DNA from: Gabonibacter massiliensis
GTDB lineage: Bacteria; Bacteroidota; Bacteroidia; Bacteroidales; Marinifilaceae
Length of the DNA stretch: 64,000 nucleotides
Direction of reading: 5' to 3'
NCBI GenBank assembly: GCA_001487125.1
Contig: LN913013.1
Span: 1,240,001-1,304,000, forward strand
Numbering within the stretch: the stretch's first letter is position 1; every line of letters begins with the position of its first letter. Shown piece by piece: positions 56,101-63,615 of the stretch. The position numbers were made by a program, and so were the translations under genes. The notes below the pieces were generated by a model. It had not been told where the DNA came from. It saw only the letters and a list, made by a program, of their open reading frames with translations, and searched no databases.

Positions 56101-56264
56101 CTCGTCCATATTTGCTCTTCGTGATAAGAGCTGATAAACAAAACTTGCTTCACCGAATCTGCCGTAGGAAATACTCCTGTTTCTGCTTTTACCGAGACAA
56201 TTCCAATCATCATCCACACGAACAGCATTCCCCATTCTTTCACTAAATAAGCTATTTTCTTCAC
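53181..56264 (-). CDS. Hybrid sensor histidine kinase/response regulator with periplasmic substrate-binding-like domain
   Basis: Membrane sensor of 1027 residues. Signal segment (about 1-27); a periplasmic domain (about 38-330) resembling ABC_sub_bind proteins ('VLFISSYHEEQIWTRNIIETV', 'KKIPVVFCAVAVSD'); a membrane helix (about 352-375); two PAS domains (about 405-515 and 530-650); HisKA with phospho-His676 ('NISHEIRTPLNG'); HATPase with 'DTGEGIPEKSLPRIFDRFYK' and 'GTGLGLPICK'; and a C-terminal receiver with D962 ('ILMDLKMPRMDG'). There is no output domain. The start is a GTG at 56264, giving a good signal peptide; an ATG at 56228 is possible. No cognate transporter or regulator gene is adjacent. 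Confidence 0.92.
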   Translation of the reverse strand: MKKIAYLVKEWGMLFVWMMIGIVSVKAETGVFPTADSVKQVLFISSYHEEQIWTRNIIETVKRQLKDAGLRVDLRIIHLDSKRTKDKDKQAEILFQTLSEIRGRQDLIIVSDKEANQIFFSLDIPMIKKIPVVFCAVAVSDDRKQEGWENATGVVSKLDYEKVFLLGRRLFPEARKVYVISDSTESGRMHKKMAQSQLVKYERVFPIEYMGENEATVDDLIGEMENFDPLSFIILSTWQRDRQGMYRSAEVYYPIFSKEAPAPILSSMDFAEGNGILGGYLLRAEDQGTRAGKLAVKILKGEDVRNVPVDTAEGVFMFDDLQLKRRQVERAILPEGSIIVNEPDSLFVTYRNYIFFFVVFIVLLVILLGLFLFFYLRYRTMFHRSQKLEAAAKGMAKNLERKTEVLSHTLSSMEEGIVVVNREMEVLEMNRIALENVGYGQDGIGKRLNEVCNICVDGDEKYMQRVIRKVMETGERQVLNADALLVSTRGEVKHVTGSISPLFDSLRGVAGAVLIFRDMTDELQQQRFLKISIGILRFYTWVFNIDKQTFEFGEGFGETGAQKEPFDTLEKFALYVHPEDRAGFSEFFERVQKQDSGEFTAAYRVDYKGNGQYSWWECRGVVQTIEVGKGKKIKYLYGLDINIEQHKRIEEELKHAMEKAEESDRLKSAFLANISHEIRTPLNGIVGFANLICEKDYSHEEKQTFCAAINKNSKLLLSLLDDILDLSRIESNSVGCQVEECDVNEMVNSVFETHRLLMPERIVLVKEEVPTGLRVKTDSVKLTQVFTNIINNAKKFTSQGKITLGTRLSEDREWLEFSVADTGEGIPEKSLPRIFDRFYKVDEFKPGTGLGLPICKAIMDLLGGDIRVESELGKGTTFYFRIPLYLDEDKGHFVFEVSNEPEDWPVIANEDKKHILIAEDTDSNYLLLKALLKKDYMLDRARDGIEAVEMFKKNKYDAILMDLKMPRMDGLEAMIEIRKFSDIPIIIQTAYAFEVDREKCWEAGCTDFISKPIKSVTIHSILKKHLS

Positions 56265-56630
56265 TTTACAATAAAATTTAACTGAAATTTGAGATAAAGA
56301 TATAGCTTTTATTTAAAATAATCTCCTTCTTCAAGTATTAATAAAAAATAATTTAAATCTCAAATTTATTATTATCCTTATAAACACTCATCTTTTCCCG
56401 TATCAAAGATAATAATTTATATCATTTCATTTTTTAGTTCTTTTTAAAGAAATAATTCAAAACATCATACTTCTCATGTAAAAGATAATCACTCGTTTAT
56501 AGCAAGTACACGATAAAAAAACATCTAAATCCCAGGATTGAAATAAATCACGATTATTTATTTTTAAGTAGATAATAATCAAAAATTAATTACTTTTGGG
56601 GTCATTAAAACAAACAAAAAATTTAGCTAT
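56265..56630. other. Divergent intergenic region before kbl
   Basis: Very AT-rich. The only clear signal is TACTTTTG (TAnnTTTG) at 56591-56598, a probable -7 element for kbl. No gene seen. Confidence 0.55.
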
Positions 56631-57821
56631 ATGTACGGAAAATTTCAAGACTTTTTAAAGACTGAAATCCAGTCCATAAAAGATGCCGGTTTATACAAAA
56701 GCGAAAGAATTATCGTTACACCGCAAGGTGCAGAAATCAAACTTGCCACAGGTGAGACAGTATTAAATTTTTGCGCAAACAATTATTTGGGGCTCTCGTC
56801 TCATCCTGCCGTAATTGAAGGAGCGAAAAAGGCTTTAGACAGTCACGGATACGGAATGTCATCTGTTCGTTTTATCTGTGGGACTCAAGATATTCACAAG
56901 GAACTGGAAGCCAAAATCTCCAAATTCTTCGGAACCGAAGACACTATTCTTTACGCGGCTTGTTTCGACGCTAACGGCGGTGTATTCGAACCCTTGTTCG
57001 GGCAAGAGGATGCCATTATCTCCGACGAGTTGAACCATGCCTCTATTATTGATGGCGTTCGCCTGTGTAAAGCCGTCCGCTACAGATATAAACACGCCAA
57101 CATGGCTGATCTGGAAGAACAATTGAAGATCTCACAAGCACAACGCTACCGCATCATCGTTACCGACGGTGTTTTCTCCATGGATGGAGACATCGCTAAA
57201 ATGAACGAAATCTGCGATTTAGCTGAAAAATATAACGCTTTGGTTATGGTTGACGACAGCCACGCGGCCGGATTTATCGGCAAAACGGGCCGCGGTTCTG
57301 CCGAACACCATCATTGCATGGACCGGGTAGATATTTTCACCGGAACCCTCGGTAAAGCTTTGGGTGGTGCCATGGGAGGATATACCACCGGTAAAAAAGA
57401 GATTATCGACATGTTGCGTCAACGTTCCAGACCTTATCTATTCTCCAACTCTTTATCTCCGGCAATCTGCGGTGCCTCTATCGCCGTATTCGACATGCTG
57501 AGCAAGAGCACCGAGTTAAGAGACAAAGTGATGGATAACGCGAATTATTTCCGGGCCAAATTAACGGAAGCCGGGTTCGACCTGAAACCGTCCGAGTCCG
57601 CTATATGCGCTTTGATGCTCTACGATGCCGTTCTTTCTCAGGAATTTGCCGCCGAACTGCAAAAAGAGAACATCTACGTTACCGGTTTCTATTATCCGGT
57701 CGTACCGAAAGGACAAGCCCGTATCCGTATCCAACTGTCCGCCGCTCATACGCGCGAACAATTGGATCGTGCTTTGGCCGCCTTTATTAAGATCGGTAAA
57801 AAACTGAACGTGATTAAATAA
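56631..57821 (+). CDS. kbl: Glycine C-acetyltransferase (2-amino-3-ketobutyrate CoA ligase)
   Basis: PLP enzyme of 396 residues that converts 2-amino-3-oxobutanoate and CoA to glycine and acetyl-CoA in threonine breakdown. It follows the alpha-oxoamine synthase fold: 'NNYLGLSSHP' (50-59), 'SHGYGMSSVRFICGT' (71-85), the PLP Asp/His pair 'VMVDDSHAAG' (206-214) and Schiff-base Lys242 in 'TGTLGKALGGAMGG'. Length is normal. A threonine dehydrogenase gene, the usual partner, is not in the window. Its 3' end shares a bidirectional terminator with the convergent permease-like gene. Confidence 0.95.
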   Translation: MYGKFQDFLKTEIQSIKDAGLYKSERIIVTPQGAEIKLATGETVLNFCANNYLGLSSHPAVIEGAKKALDSHGYGMSSVRFICGTQDIHKELEAKISKFFGTEDTILYAACFDANGGVFEPLFGQEDAIISDELNHASIIDGVRLCKAVRYRYKHANMADLEEQLKISQAQRYRIIVTDGVFSMDGDIAKMNEICDLAEKYNALVMVDDSHAAGFIGKTGRGSAEHHHCMDRVDIFTGTLGKALGGAMGGYTTGKKEIIDMLRQRSRPYLFSNSLSPAICGASIAVFDMLSKSTELRDKVMDNANYFRAKLTEAGFDLKPSESAICALMLYDAVLSQEFAAELQKENIYVTGFYYPVVPKGQARIRIQLSAAHTREQLDRALAAFIKIGKKLNVIK

Positions 57822-57837
57822 GACGTTTGCTATAAAG

Positions 57838-57877
57838 AAAAATCTCTCTTATCTAAACAGGTAAGAGAGATTTTTTT
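57838..57877. terminator. Bidirectional terminator between kbl and the permease/M1-like gene
   Basis: Fourteen-bp perfect stem (57838-57851 with 57862-57875) with 10-nt loop; A-rich on the left and T-rich on the right, between convergent genes. Confidence 0.92.
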
Positions 57878-57900
57878 ATAAAAACAGGCACGTTAACCAA

Positions 57901-60069
57901 TTAAGTAAGTTCCATCCTTTGTTTATCATTTAGTATTGCAGCCCTTATTGATTCCAGTTTAGTCATTGCAAGAGAAGTACGATCCGTGAAAACATCGTTC
58001 AGATTTCTATGTCTAAAATATTTCGTTGCCTGATAGTTTTCATCTCCGCCCACCATCAGTGTAAACGGTGCAGTAGCATTATCAGCTTGTAAAATACCAT
58101 CCAACAAATTACCTATCCCGATGTATTTTTCAGACACGATGGTTCCCGGATAAATTTTAAACATGGGAGAGAGATTGAAAAAACAATTCATACTTAAATA
58201 TTCTTTATCCAAAGATACTCCCCAATTATCTCCATAAAATTTTTGAATTTGTTTCATGGGGAAATAGGGCCCCTTAAAATTTCGTTCCGGGAGAAACAAT
58301 ATCTCCGGCTGTACCCATTCGTCTGCCTGAAGGCCGACCCGTTTATAAGAACGCAGGGTAAGCGGGACCTCTGCTATCACAAGCTTCCGGTAAGGGAACC
58401 CTCCCTGATTCGAACGCCCCAAGCTCGGGAAAAACAATTCCAGCATCCCAACCATTTCATCTTTCCGGGGATGAAACTCTTTTTGCCAATAATCATGATT
58501 TTTAAAATAATAAAGTTCTATGTCTACCTCGTTTAAGCGAATCTCTTTTTTCTGATAGCGTCCCATGCATAAAGACAATTTAGACAAAGGCTGCTCGTTT
58601 TCGAAAACAACTTCTTTTCCCTCCCGCTTCATTACTCCCTGCGATAAAACGAACTCTTCCTTTTCCGGCCTGACCCGTAAACAAAAACGGGTATAATCAT
58701 AGTTAAGAGCTAAAGGAGAAGAGACGTTTATCGGGGGAAAAGCCGACGGATACCACAAACATTCCGGTAACAAGAAAGTAAATTCGTCCCCCACGACAGC
58801 ATAGTCATTTCCTTCCCGCAAAACAGACCGGGTAAGGGTCTCATTCGTCTCTATCCGGGAATCCCGATGCCGATCGACCGAAACCTCAGGATAACAAACC
58901 GCATTGTCGATTGTCCCTTTATAGGCTATATGCAGGGAAAGCGAATCACCCGCGGCAAGCGTATGCTCCAAAATAATAACTTGATGATCCCGAATAAATT
59001 TTACCGGAATTCCGTCGCTTGTCAATACTTCAACCTGCAGGCCAGGATTTAAATAAAGTATCGGTTTACTCATCTCTTTTTTTGACTTGTTCGATAACAA
59101 CAAATCACCTTTCACCTCTATCCGGTCTCCTGCCCGTTCCAAATACAAATCCTGAGAAATCACATGAGCCAAAGGCTTATTCGCGTATCGATCATAAACC
59201 TGCAAGTATAGATTTCGACGTATCTCGTCCCGAATAAAAAATCTCAGGTAACCGCCCCCAAGCAACACTCCCGAAATCAGACAAAATACCCCTCCCCACC
59301 GAATCATTTTCTGCATCCTCCCGATTTCCGTTAATCGTTTCATGTTCCGAATCGAAAGAAGCAGCAATCCGACTCCCCACAGGAAATAGATCGACCGATG
59401 AAAAACATAAAGCTCGAAATGAGCCATTCCCGTCACATCCGAGAATAGCGTGGTCACCGCACGTCCCCATGGGTCAAACAGGCCGTATCCTCCATTATCT
59501 CCGACAAAATAAAACAGCACAAAAACAAGCGACATCCATAAATACAATACGAAATGAAGTCTTACCCGGAGAGAGAGCCATATGACAAATCCCAACATAA
59601 AAATCAGCGTCGGCAAGGTCAAAGTCAGGAGATAAAACAGATAGAATAACGGCTGAAATACGTCACCCCTCGCCGCAAGCAAATGGATTCCCAGAGTAAT
59701 CAAAATACTGATAAGATTCAACAGGAGGCATACGATTGCAATCCCTAACACCTTCCCGAAAAGATAAGTCACATTCGTGAACGGCCGAACGGTAAAAACC
59801 TCATTCGCCCGGAACTTTTTATCTCTCCAACAACAATCTATGCCTAACCAGACCACCCAAAAAATCTGCGAAACATTAAATAACCAGGCATTAACCAAAG
59901 GGATGCTACAAGGTATAGCCGCATTCACCCAAGATGCCCATTCATTTCCTTGCAAATCCCATTGAAAAACAGCAATACCCGTAATCACGCCAAGAGCCAA
60001 AAGCCAACACAATTTTCGACGTAAAATCAATTTACATTCATATAAAGCAATAAGCCAAACTGTAATCAT
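57901..60069 (-). CDS. ABC-2-type permease fused to a truncated M1 peptidase-like region
   Basis: Inner-membrane protein of 722 residues, a shorter paralogue of the protein at 16610-19864. About six helices cover residues 1-240, with the cytoplasmic loop 'WRDKKFRANEVFTVRPF'; a further helix follows (about 258-278), then the M1-like beta region ('LYLNPGLQVEVLTSDG', 'WYPSAFPP'), closely parallel to 'LFLNPGLKIDKIESGG' and 'WYPMAVPP' in the paralogue. The product stops about 360 residues earlier, losing the helical part and the golvesin-like domain. No HExxH occurs. The start is ATG 60069; codons up to 60090 would need TTG. No ABC ATPase gene is adjacent. Confidence 0.75.
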   Translation of the reverse strand: MITVWLIALYECKLILRRKLCWLLALGVITGIAVFQWDLQGNEWASWVNAAIPCSIPLVNAWLFNVSQIFWVVWLGIDCCWRDKKFRANEVFTVRPFTNVTYLFGKVLGIAIVCLLLNLISILITLGIHLLAARGDVFQPLFYLFYLLTLTLPTLIFMLGFVIWLSLRVRLHFVLYLWMSLVFVLFYFVGDNGGYGLFDPWGRAVTTLFSDVTGMAHFELYVFHRSIYFLWGVGLLLLSIRNMKRLTEIGRMQKMIRWGGVFCLISGVLLGGGYLRFFIRDEIRRNLYLQVYDRYANKPLAHVISQDLYLERAGDRIEVKGDLLLSNKSKKEMSKPILYLNPGLQVEVLTSDGIPVKFIRDHQVIILEHTLAAGDSLSLHIAYKGTIDNAVCYPEVSVDRHRDSRIETNETLTRSVLREGNDYAVVGDEFTFLLPECLWYPSAFPPINVSSPLALNYDYTRFCLRVRPEKEEFVLSQGVMKREGKEVVFENEQPLSKLSLCMGRYQKKEIRLNEVDIELYYFKNHDYWQKEFHPRKDEMVGMLELFFPSLGRSNQGGFPYRKLVIAEVPLTLRSYKRVGLQADEWVQPEILFLPERNFKGPYFPMKQIQKFYGDNWGVSLDKEYLSMNCFFNLSPMFKIYPGTIVSEKYIGIGNLLDGILQADNATAPFTLMVGGDENYQATKYFRHRNLNDVFTDRTSLAMTKLESIRAAILNDKQRMELT

Positions 60070-60298
60070 CTTTTCAAAATTTAGGTTCAAGTTCCCCTAA
60101 AACGAATAAAAGATCAAACAGGGCGACAGTTAGCTCACAACATGATTCATTTTTATACTATATTAACACATGCTTTTATTATACAAAGGAAGATATTTAA
60201 GGTTTCTATCCACATATTACGAATGGAAGGATTTGAGAACAGCAAACAGATAACGATCGTTACTAATGTTCATTTACAAGAATTGCAACGAATATCTC

Positions 60299-60964
60299 TT
60301 ATCGTCTCTCTCTGTTTTCCTGTTGATAAAACGTACAGTACTTATTTAAAACACACTCTTCACAAAGGGGATTCTTTTTCCTACAAACCACCGAGGCATA
60401 ATCGAGTATAGCCCAATTCAATTCTTTGCACCTCCAGACTTCGATAATATCATTTGCCAAATTCTGAATCTCTTTGTCAAAACGCACATCGATAAACTCT
60501 CCCGGTTTAAAATAACGCTTCAACAAACGGGACATATTCACATCCAACAAGGGTTTTCTATTCGACAAAACAAATAACTCGTAGGCATTTGTCACATACA
60601 ACCCGATAAAACCGGAATCGGCCAACTGGTTGGAATCTTCCGGCAACTTTCCCTGTTTTTGTTTCAGATCCTGTCCCAACTTATACAACCGCTTTGCCCG
60701 GTGACGGTACAATCCCAAAGGCCGCATGATCTCCTCCAATTCTTCCAGAGTTGCATCCGACAAAGCTTTCCAATCCGGATATTTTGAAAAGAAGGTATTG
60801 AAATAATCAGCAACGGTCTCAGCCTTCGTTCGTTGCAGCAATATCTCGGAGAGTATCTGCTGGTATTTGGTCGCACCCGGCTCCCGCCAAGGAAACGAAC
60901 GCCTGTTGCGGTCAAACCACTCCAGCAGCCTTCGCTGCAAATATTGCACCATTACTTCTCTCAT
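60299..60964 (-). CDS. HhH-GPD DNA glycosylase with Fe-S cluster, MutY superfamily, Mig-like
   Basis: Base-excision enzyme of 221 residues. 'PWRE' and 'ILSEILLQRTKAETV' (with Glu40) open the glycosylase fold; D141 ('LLDVNMSRLL') is the catalytic Asp; C194-x6-C201-x2-C204-x5-C210 binds a 4Fe-4S cluster. The MutY C-terminal NUDIX-like 8-oxoG domain is absent. The sequence resembles archaeal T:G mismatch thymine glycosylase Mig, including a Tyr (Y123) at the place where EndoIII has its catalytic Lys. The hairpin segment is altered ('ADSGFIGLY' in place of LPGVGxYT). A role in repairing deaminated 5-methylcytosine is inferred; no methylase or Vsr gene is nearby. Confidence 0.82.
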   Translation of the reverse strand: MREVMVQYLQRRLLEWFDRNRRSFPWREPGATKYQQILSEILLQRTKAETVADYFNTFFSKYPDWKALSDATLEELEEIMRPLGLYRHRAKRLYKLGQDLKQKQGKLPEDSNQLADSGFIGLYVTNAYELFVLSNRKPLLDVNMSRLLKRYFKPGEFIDVRFDKEIQNLANDIIEVWRCKELNWAILDYASVVCRKKNPLCEECVLNKYCTFYQQENRERR

Positions 60965-61608
60965 CCTTCACTCAATCGATAAATGATCCTATATTTTACA
61001 AAACGATTTATAAGACAAAGCTAACAAAAAATCTTTTGGATACACGATAATCCGTCAGAGGAGTCGATCAAATATAACTTCCCTAATCTGCCCACTATTT
61101 AATCTGCGGATATGTTATATGATAGAAATTACTCTGGTTATTTGCAAATAGTCATCGATAACCTTTATAACTCCTCATAAACAAACCTTTCGATCCTGTA
61201 TTGCAAGCAGATGCAGCAAAATAAGAAAGTAATACTCGAATCATCAAAAAAAAATCCAATCATTCGACAATTATTAAAATATTAACCGTTCTTATTTCAA
61301 TATAAAAACATATTGTTATATTTGTATATCACATTGCAATAGTGCGGATGTTAACACACACAGATAAAAACAATATCAACAAATTAAATCATTACCGGAA
61401 TATCCAGTCAAATAATCGATACTGATTGAATGACAATTTTCCAAAAAAGAAAAACGATATCATAATATACAGGAACATTATAAACTTAGGATAAGAATTA
61501 ATTCATGACGTGATTACAAAATCTTAATGATTTAACTTATTGCCAATACGAAAAAGCTGATTCAACCAACAAATACAATAATTATTAACCTCCCCCAAAT
61601 AATTAAAT
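60965..61608. other. Long AT-rich intergenic region with a probable promoter
   Basis: About 640 nt without a supported gene. TATATTTG (TAnnTTTG) at 61317-61324, with ATTT 19 nt upstream, is a candidate promoter for the lipoprotein/CPBP pair and would give a leader of about 280 nt, long enough for RNA-level control. Confidence 0.5.
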
Positions 61609-62397
61609 ATGAAAAATAAAATGTTTTGTCTGGCTATTATTATCTGTAGCTTATTCGGAGTAAGATGTACTGAAGATCAAAAAATGGACTATCTATATCC
61701 AGATTACATTGAAATTAATTTTAATAATTCAAATTATCAAGCTAATCTACAGCTTTTCATTGAAGCAAGCAAGCGCTTTGATGAACATGTTTATAAAGAC
61801 GAAAATAAGGGTTACAAAACCTCAATCAACAAAGGTTCCGATATAAGAATCAGTGAAGACCTTTTCAACCTACTTACTAAATCATTAAAATATCGAGGAC
61901 AAATAGAAGGATTTAAAAATAAAAAAATAAACATGAGCATAGAAAATACTGAAGGTAAATTACCATCAGCAAAATCTTATCCTATTTGCGATTATGATCA
62001 ATGGGTATACGGACAATTAAACTATCTATGGAATGAAATTATCGGCACATGGAACAATATATCGGATGCCCAAATTTACTATTTTAGTAGGATAATTGGT
62101 ATAGCAGCAATATCAGCATTCGAGTACTTTTTTTCACCCTTTTTATGGCCAGGTCCTTTATTACCTCCAAGCACACCATACAATGGGCGCATATTATTTG
62201 CCGGAGATTCTTTTCAGACAAGCTTACCGGATGGACTATATCCCTGCAAATCTCCCTCTCTAGGTATCCATCAATATGTTGCTGTAAGAAATGGTATCGC
62301 TCGCGTGAGATATTGTGAACAAGGGCCATTTAGCTGGTATAGGCGTGATCACGGCTTATCCCGTTATTATCAAACTAGAGATAGAGATTTACTTTAA
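61609..62397 (+). CDS. Hypothetical lipoprotein next to a CPBP protease
   Basis: Lipoprotein of 262 residues; lipobox 'LFGVRC' (Cys20). No family recognised. Residues 21-150 are polar and helical; a hydrophobic Phe/Ile/Trp stretch ('IIGIAAISAFEYFFSPFLW', about 162-182) is followed by a Pro-rich turn ('GPLLPPSTP') and a compact C-terminal part with 'GDSFQTSLPDGLYPCK', two Cys and many Arg/Tyr. It is followed, 94 nt on, by the CPBP membrane protease gene. AT-rich codon use suggests transfer. It might be a substrate of that protease; this is inference. Confidence 0.65.
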   Translation: MKNKMFCLAIIICSLFGVRCTEDQKMDYLYPDYIEINFNNSNYQANLQLFIEASKRFDEHVYKDENKGYKTSINKGSDIRISEDLFNLLTKSLKYRGQIEGFKNKKINMSIENTEGKLPSAKSYPICDYDQWVYGQLNYLWNEIIGTWNNISDAQIYYFSRIIGIAAISAFEYFFSPFLWPGPLLPPSTPYNGRILFAGDSFQTSLPDGLYPCKSPSLGIHQYVAVRNGIARVRYCEQGPFSWYRRDHGLSRYYQTRDRDLL

Positions 62398-62491
62398 TTG
62401 AATAAATTTATAATCACTCCCACAAATAAAATCTCACTCTTTTTCTCGGCTAAAATTCAGAACTTATTTCCAACTAACAAGCAGTTAAAAC

Positions 62492-63214
62492 ATGAAAACC
62501 ATCACTGACATTTTCCAGTTTTTAAAGAGACCTGATTTTGAACCTATTCAGGATAAATCCCGAAATAAAATAAAACTATTCTTTGTTATATTTTTATGGC
62601 TTCTACTCATCTGGTACGTAATGAATTTCCTGATTAATATAGTAGAATTCTTCCTATTTGGTCATCCCACAAGACCCGACATGACACTCGATCATATTAA
62701 TCCCGGCAATGGATGGTATTTATTCCAATTGATCCTATTGGGTCCTATCATAGAAGAATTTAGTTGCCGCTATGCGCTCGGTCGATTTAATCTCAATAAA
62801 ATTAAAATCTCGTTAAGCCTGATCATTTCGTTTTATATCTCTTATTTTCTATACGTGTATAAATTTAGAGAACTTTGTGGCTCAAATTACATCTGGTATT
62901 TTCTTATTTTACACGGTACAATGCTTTCAGTTGCCACTATCCTTTTCTTTGCCACAAATTTATTAAACAAACAAATCGCATTGTTTGAAAATAAGTGGAA
63001 CAAATACTTCCCTATTATTTTCTATCTATACGCCATTATTTTCGCCATTTACCACTTCAATATGCCGACCCGATTCATATTTTTCTATTTTACAGGAGCT
63101 CTATTCTTCGGGTATACCCGGATTCGTTTGGGTTTCGGTTACGTCATCGCACTCCATATGCTGTGGAACTCTATAACGGCACTTGCAGCCTGGGCACACT
63201 CCTTGCTTAAATAG
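62492..63214 (+). CDS. CPBP-family (Abi) intramembrane glutamic protease
   Basis: Polytopic inner-membrane protein of 240 residues with about seven helices. All three CPBP/Rce1 motifs are present: E88-E89-x3-R93 ('IIEEFSCR'), F184-x3-H188 ('FAIYHF'), and H222-x3-N226 ('HMLWN'). Family members process prenylated or secreted peptides, take part in bacteriocin maturation or self-immunity, or act in phage abortive infection. The neighbouring lipoprotein gene is the only candidate partner. Start ATG at 62492. Family assignment is confident; role is not. Confidence 0.88.
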   Translation: MKTITDIFQFLKRPDFEPIQDKSRNKIKLFFVIFLWLLLIWYVMNFLINIVEFFLFGHPTRPDMTLDHINPGNGWYLFQLILLGPIIEEFSCRYALGRFNLNKIKISLSLIISFYISYFLYVYKFRELCGSNYIWYFLILHGTMLSVATILFFATNLLNKQIALFENKWNKYFPIIFYLYAIIFAIYHFNMPTRFIFFYFTGALFFGYTRIRLGFGYVIALHMLWNSITALAAWAHSLLK

Positions 63215-63240
63215 CACTTGGGGACGGGGTTAAAGTGCTA
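63212..63240 (+). terminator. Hairpin overlapping the CPBP stop codon
   Basis: Eight-bp inverted repeat (63212-63219 with 63233-63240) whose left arm includes the stop codon TAG. No T-run follows, so it may be a stability element more than a terminator. Confidence 0.45.
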
Positions 63241-63615
63241 AATTCAGCATTTCAATAATGAAAAAAGCCCTCAAAGAGGCTATACACGAGAAGTCGATAA
63301 AACATTCAAATACCTTTGCCCACTTCTCAACATAGTATTTTCAAATTACTAACAATCAACTCTGTTATTTTCTACTTCCAAAATACAAATCTCCAAAATA
63401 ATTTAACAAAAATCGATTCTCTTGTTTATAAATTTACTAACTTTAACGCCGAAGAGAAGAGAGAATAGCAGAAAAATATCTTTAATTAAATATAATCATT
63501 CTGTATAATGGGATTCGCAAAAGATTTTGTTGAAAATATTTCATTTATACTTTAGAACGATATAAATTTGACAAATCAATGCGAATGTGTTAAATATTTA
63601 ACAAAACAATATAAA
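63215..63615. other. Intergenic region upstream of the CoA-transferase gene
   Basis: No supported gene. It contains a short bulged hairpin near 63262-63280 and TAAATTTG (TAnnTTTG) at 63563-63570, with TTTC 20 nt upstream, a probable promoter for the CoA-transferase gene. Confidence 0.55.

Noticed and set aside
60142-60411. Plus-strand frame of 89 codons overlapping the end of the glycosylase gene
   Set aside because: It runs antisense into a well-supported gene and has no family features.
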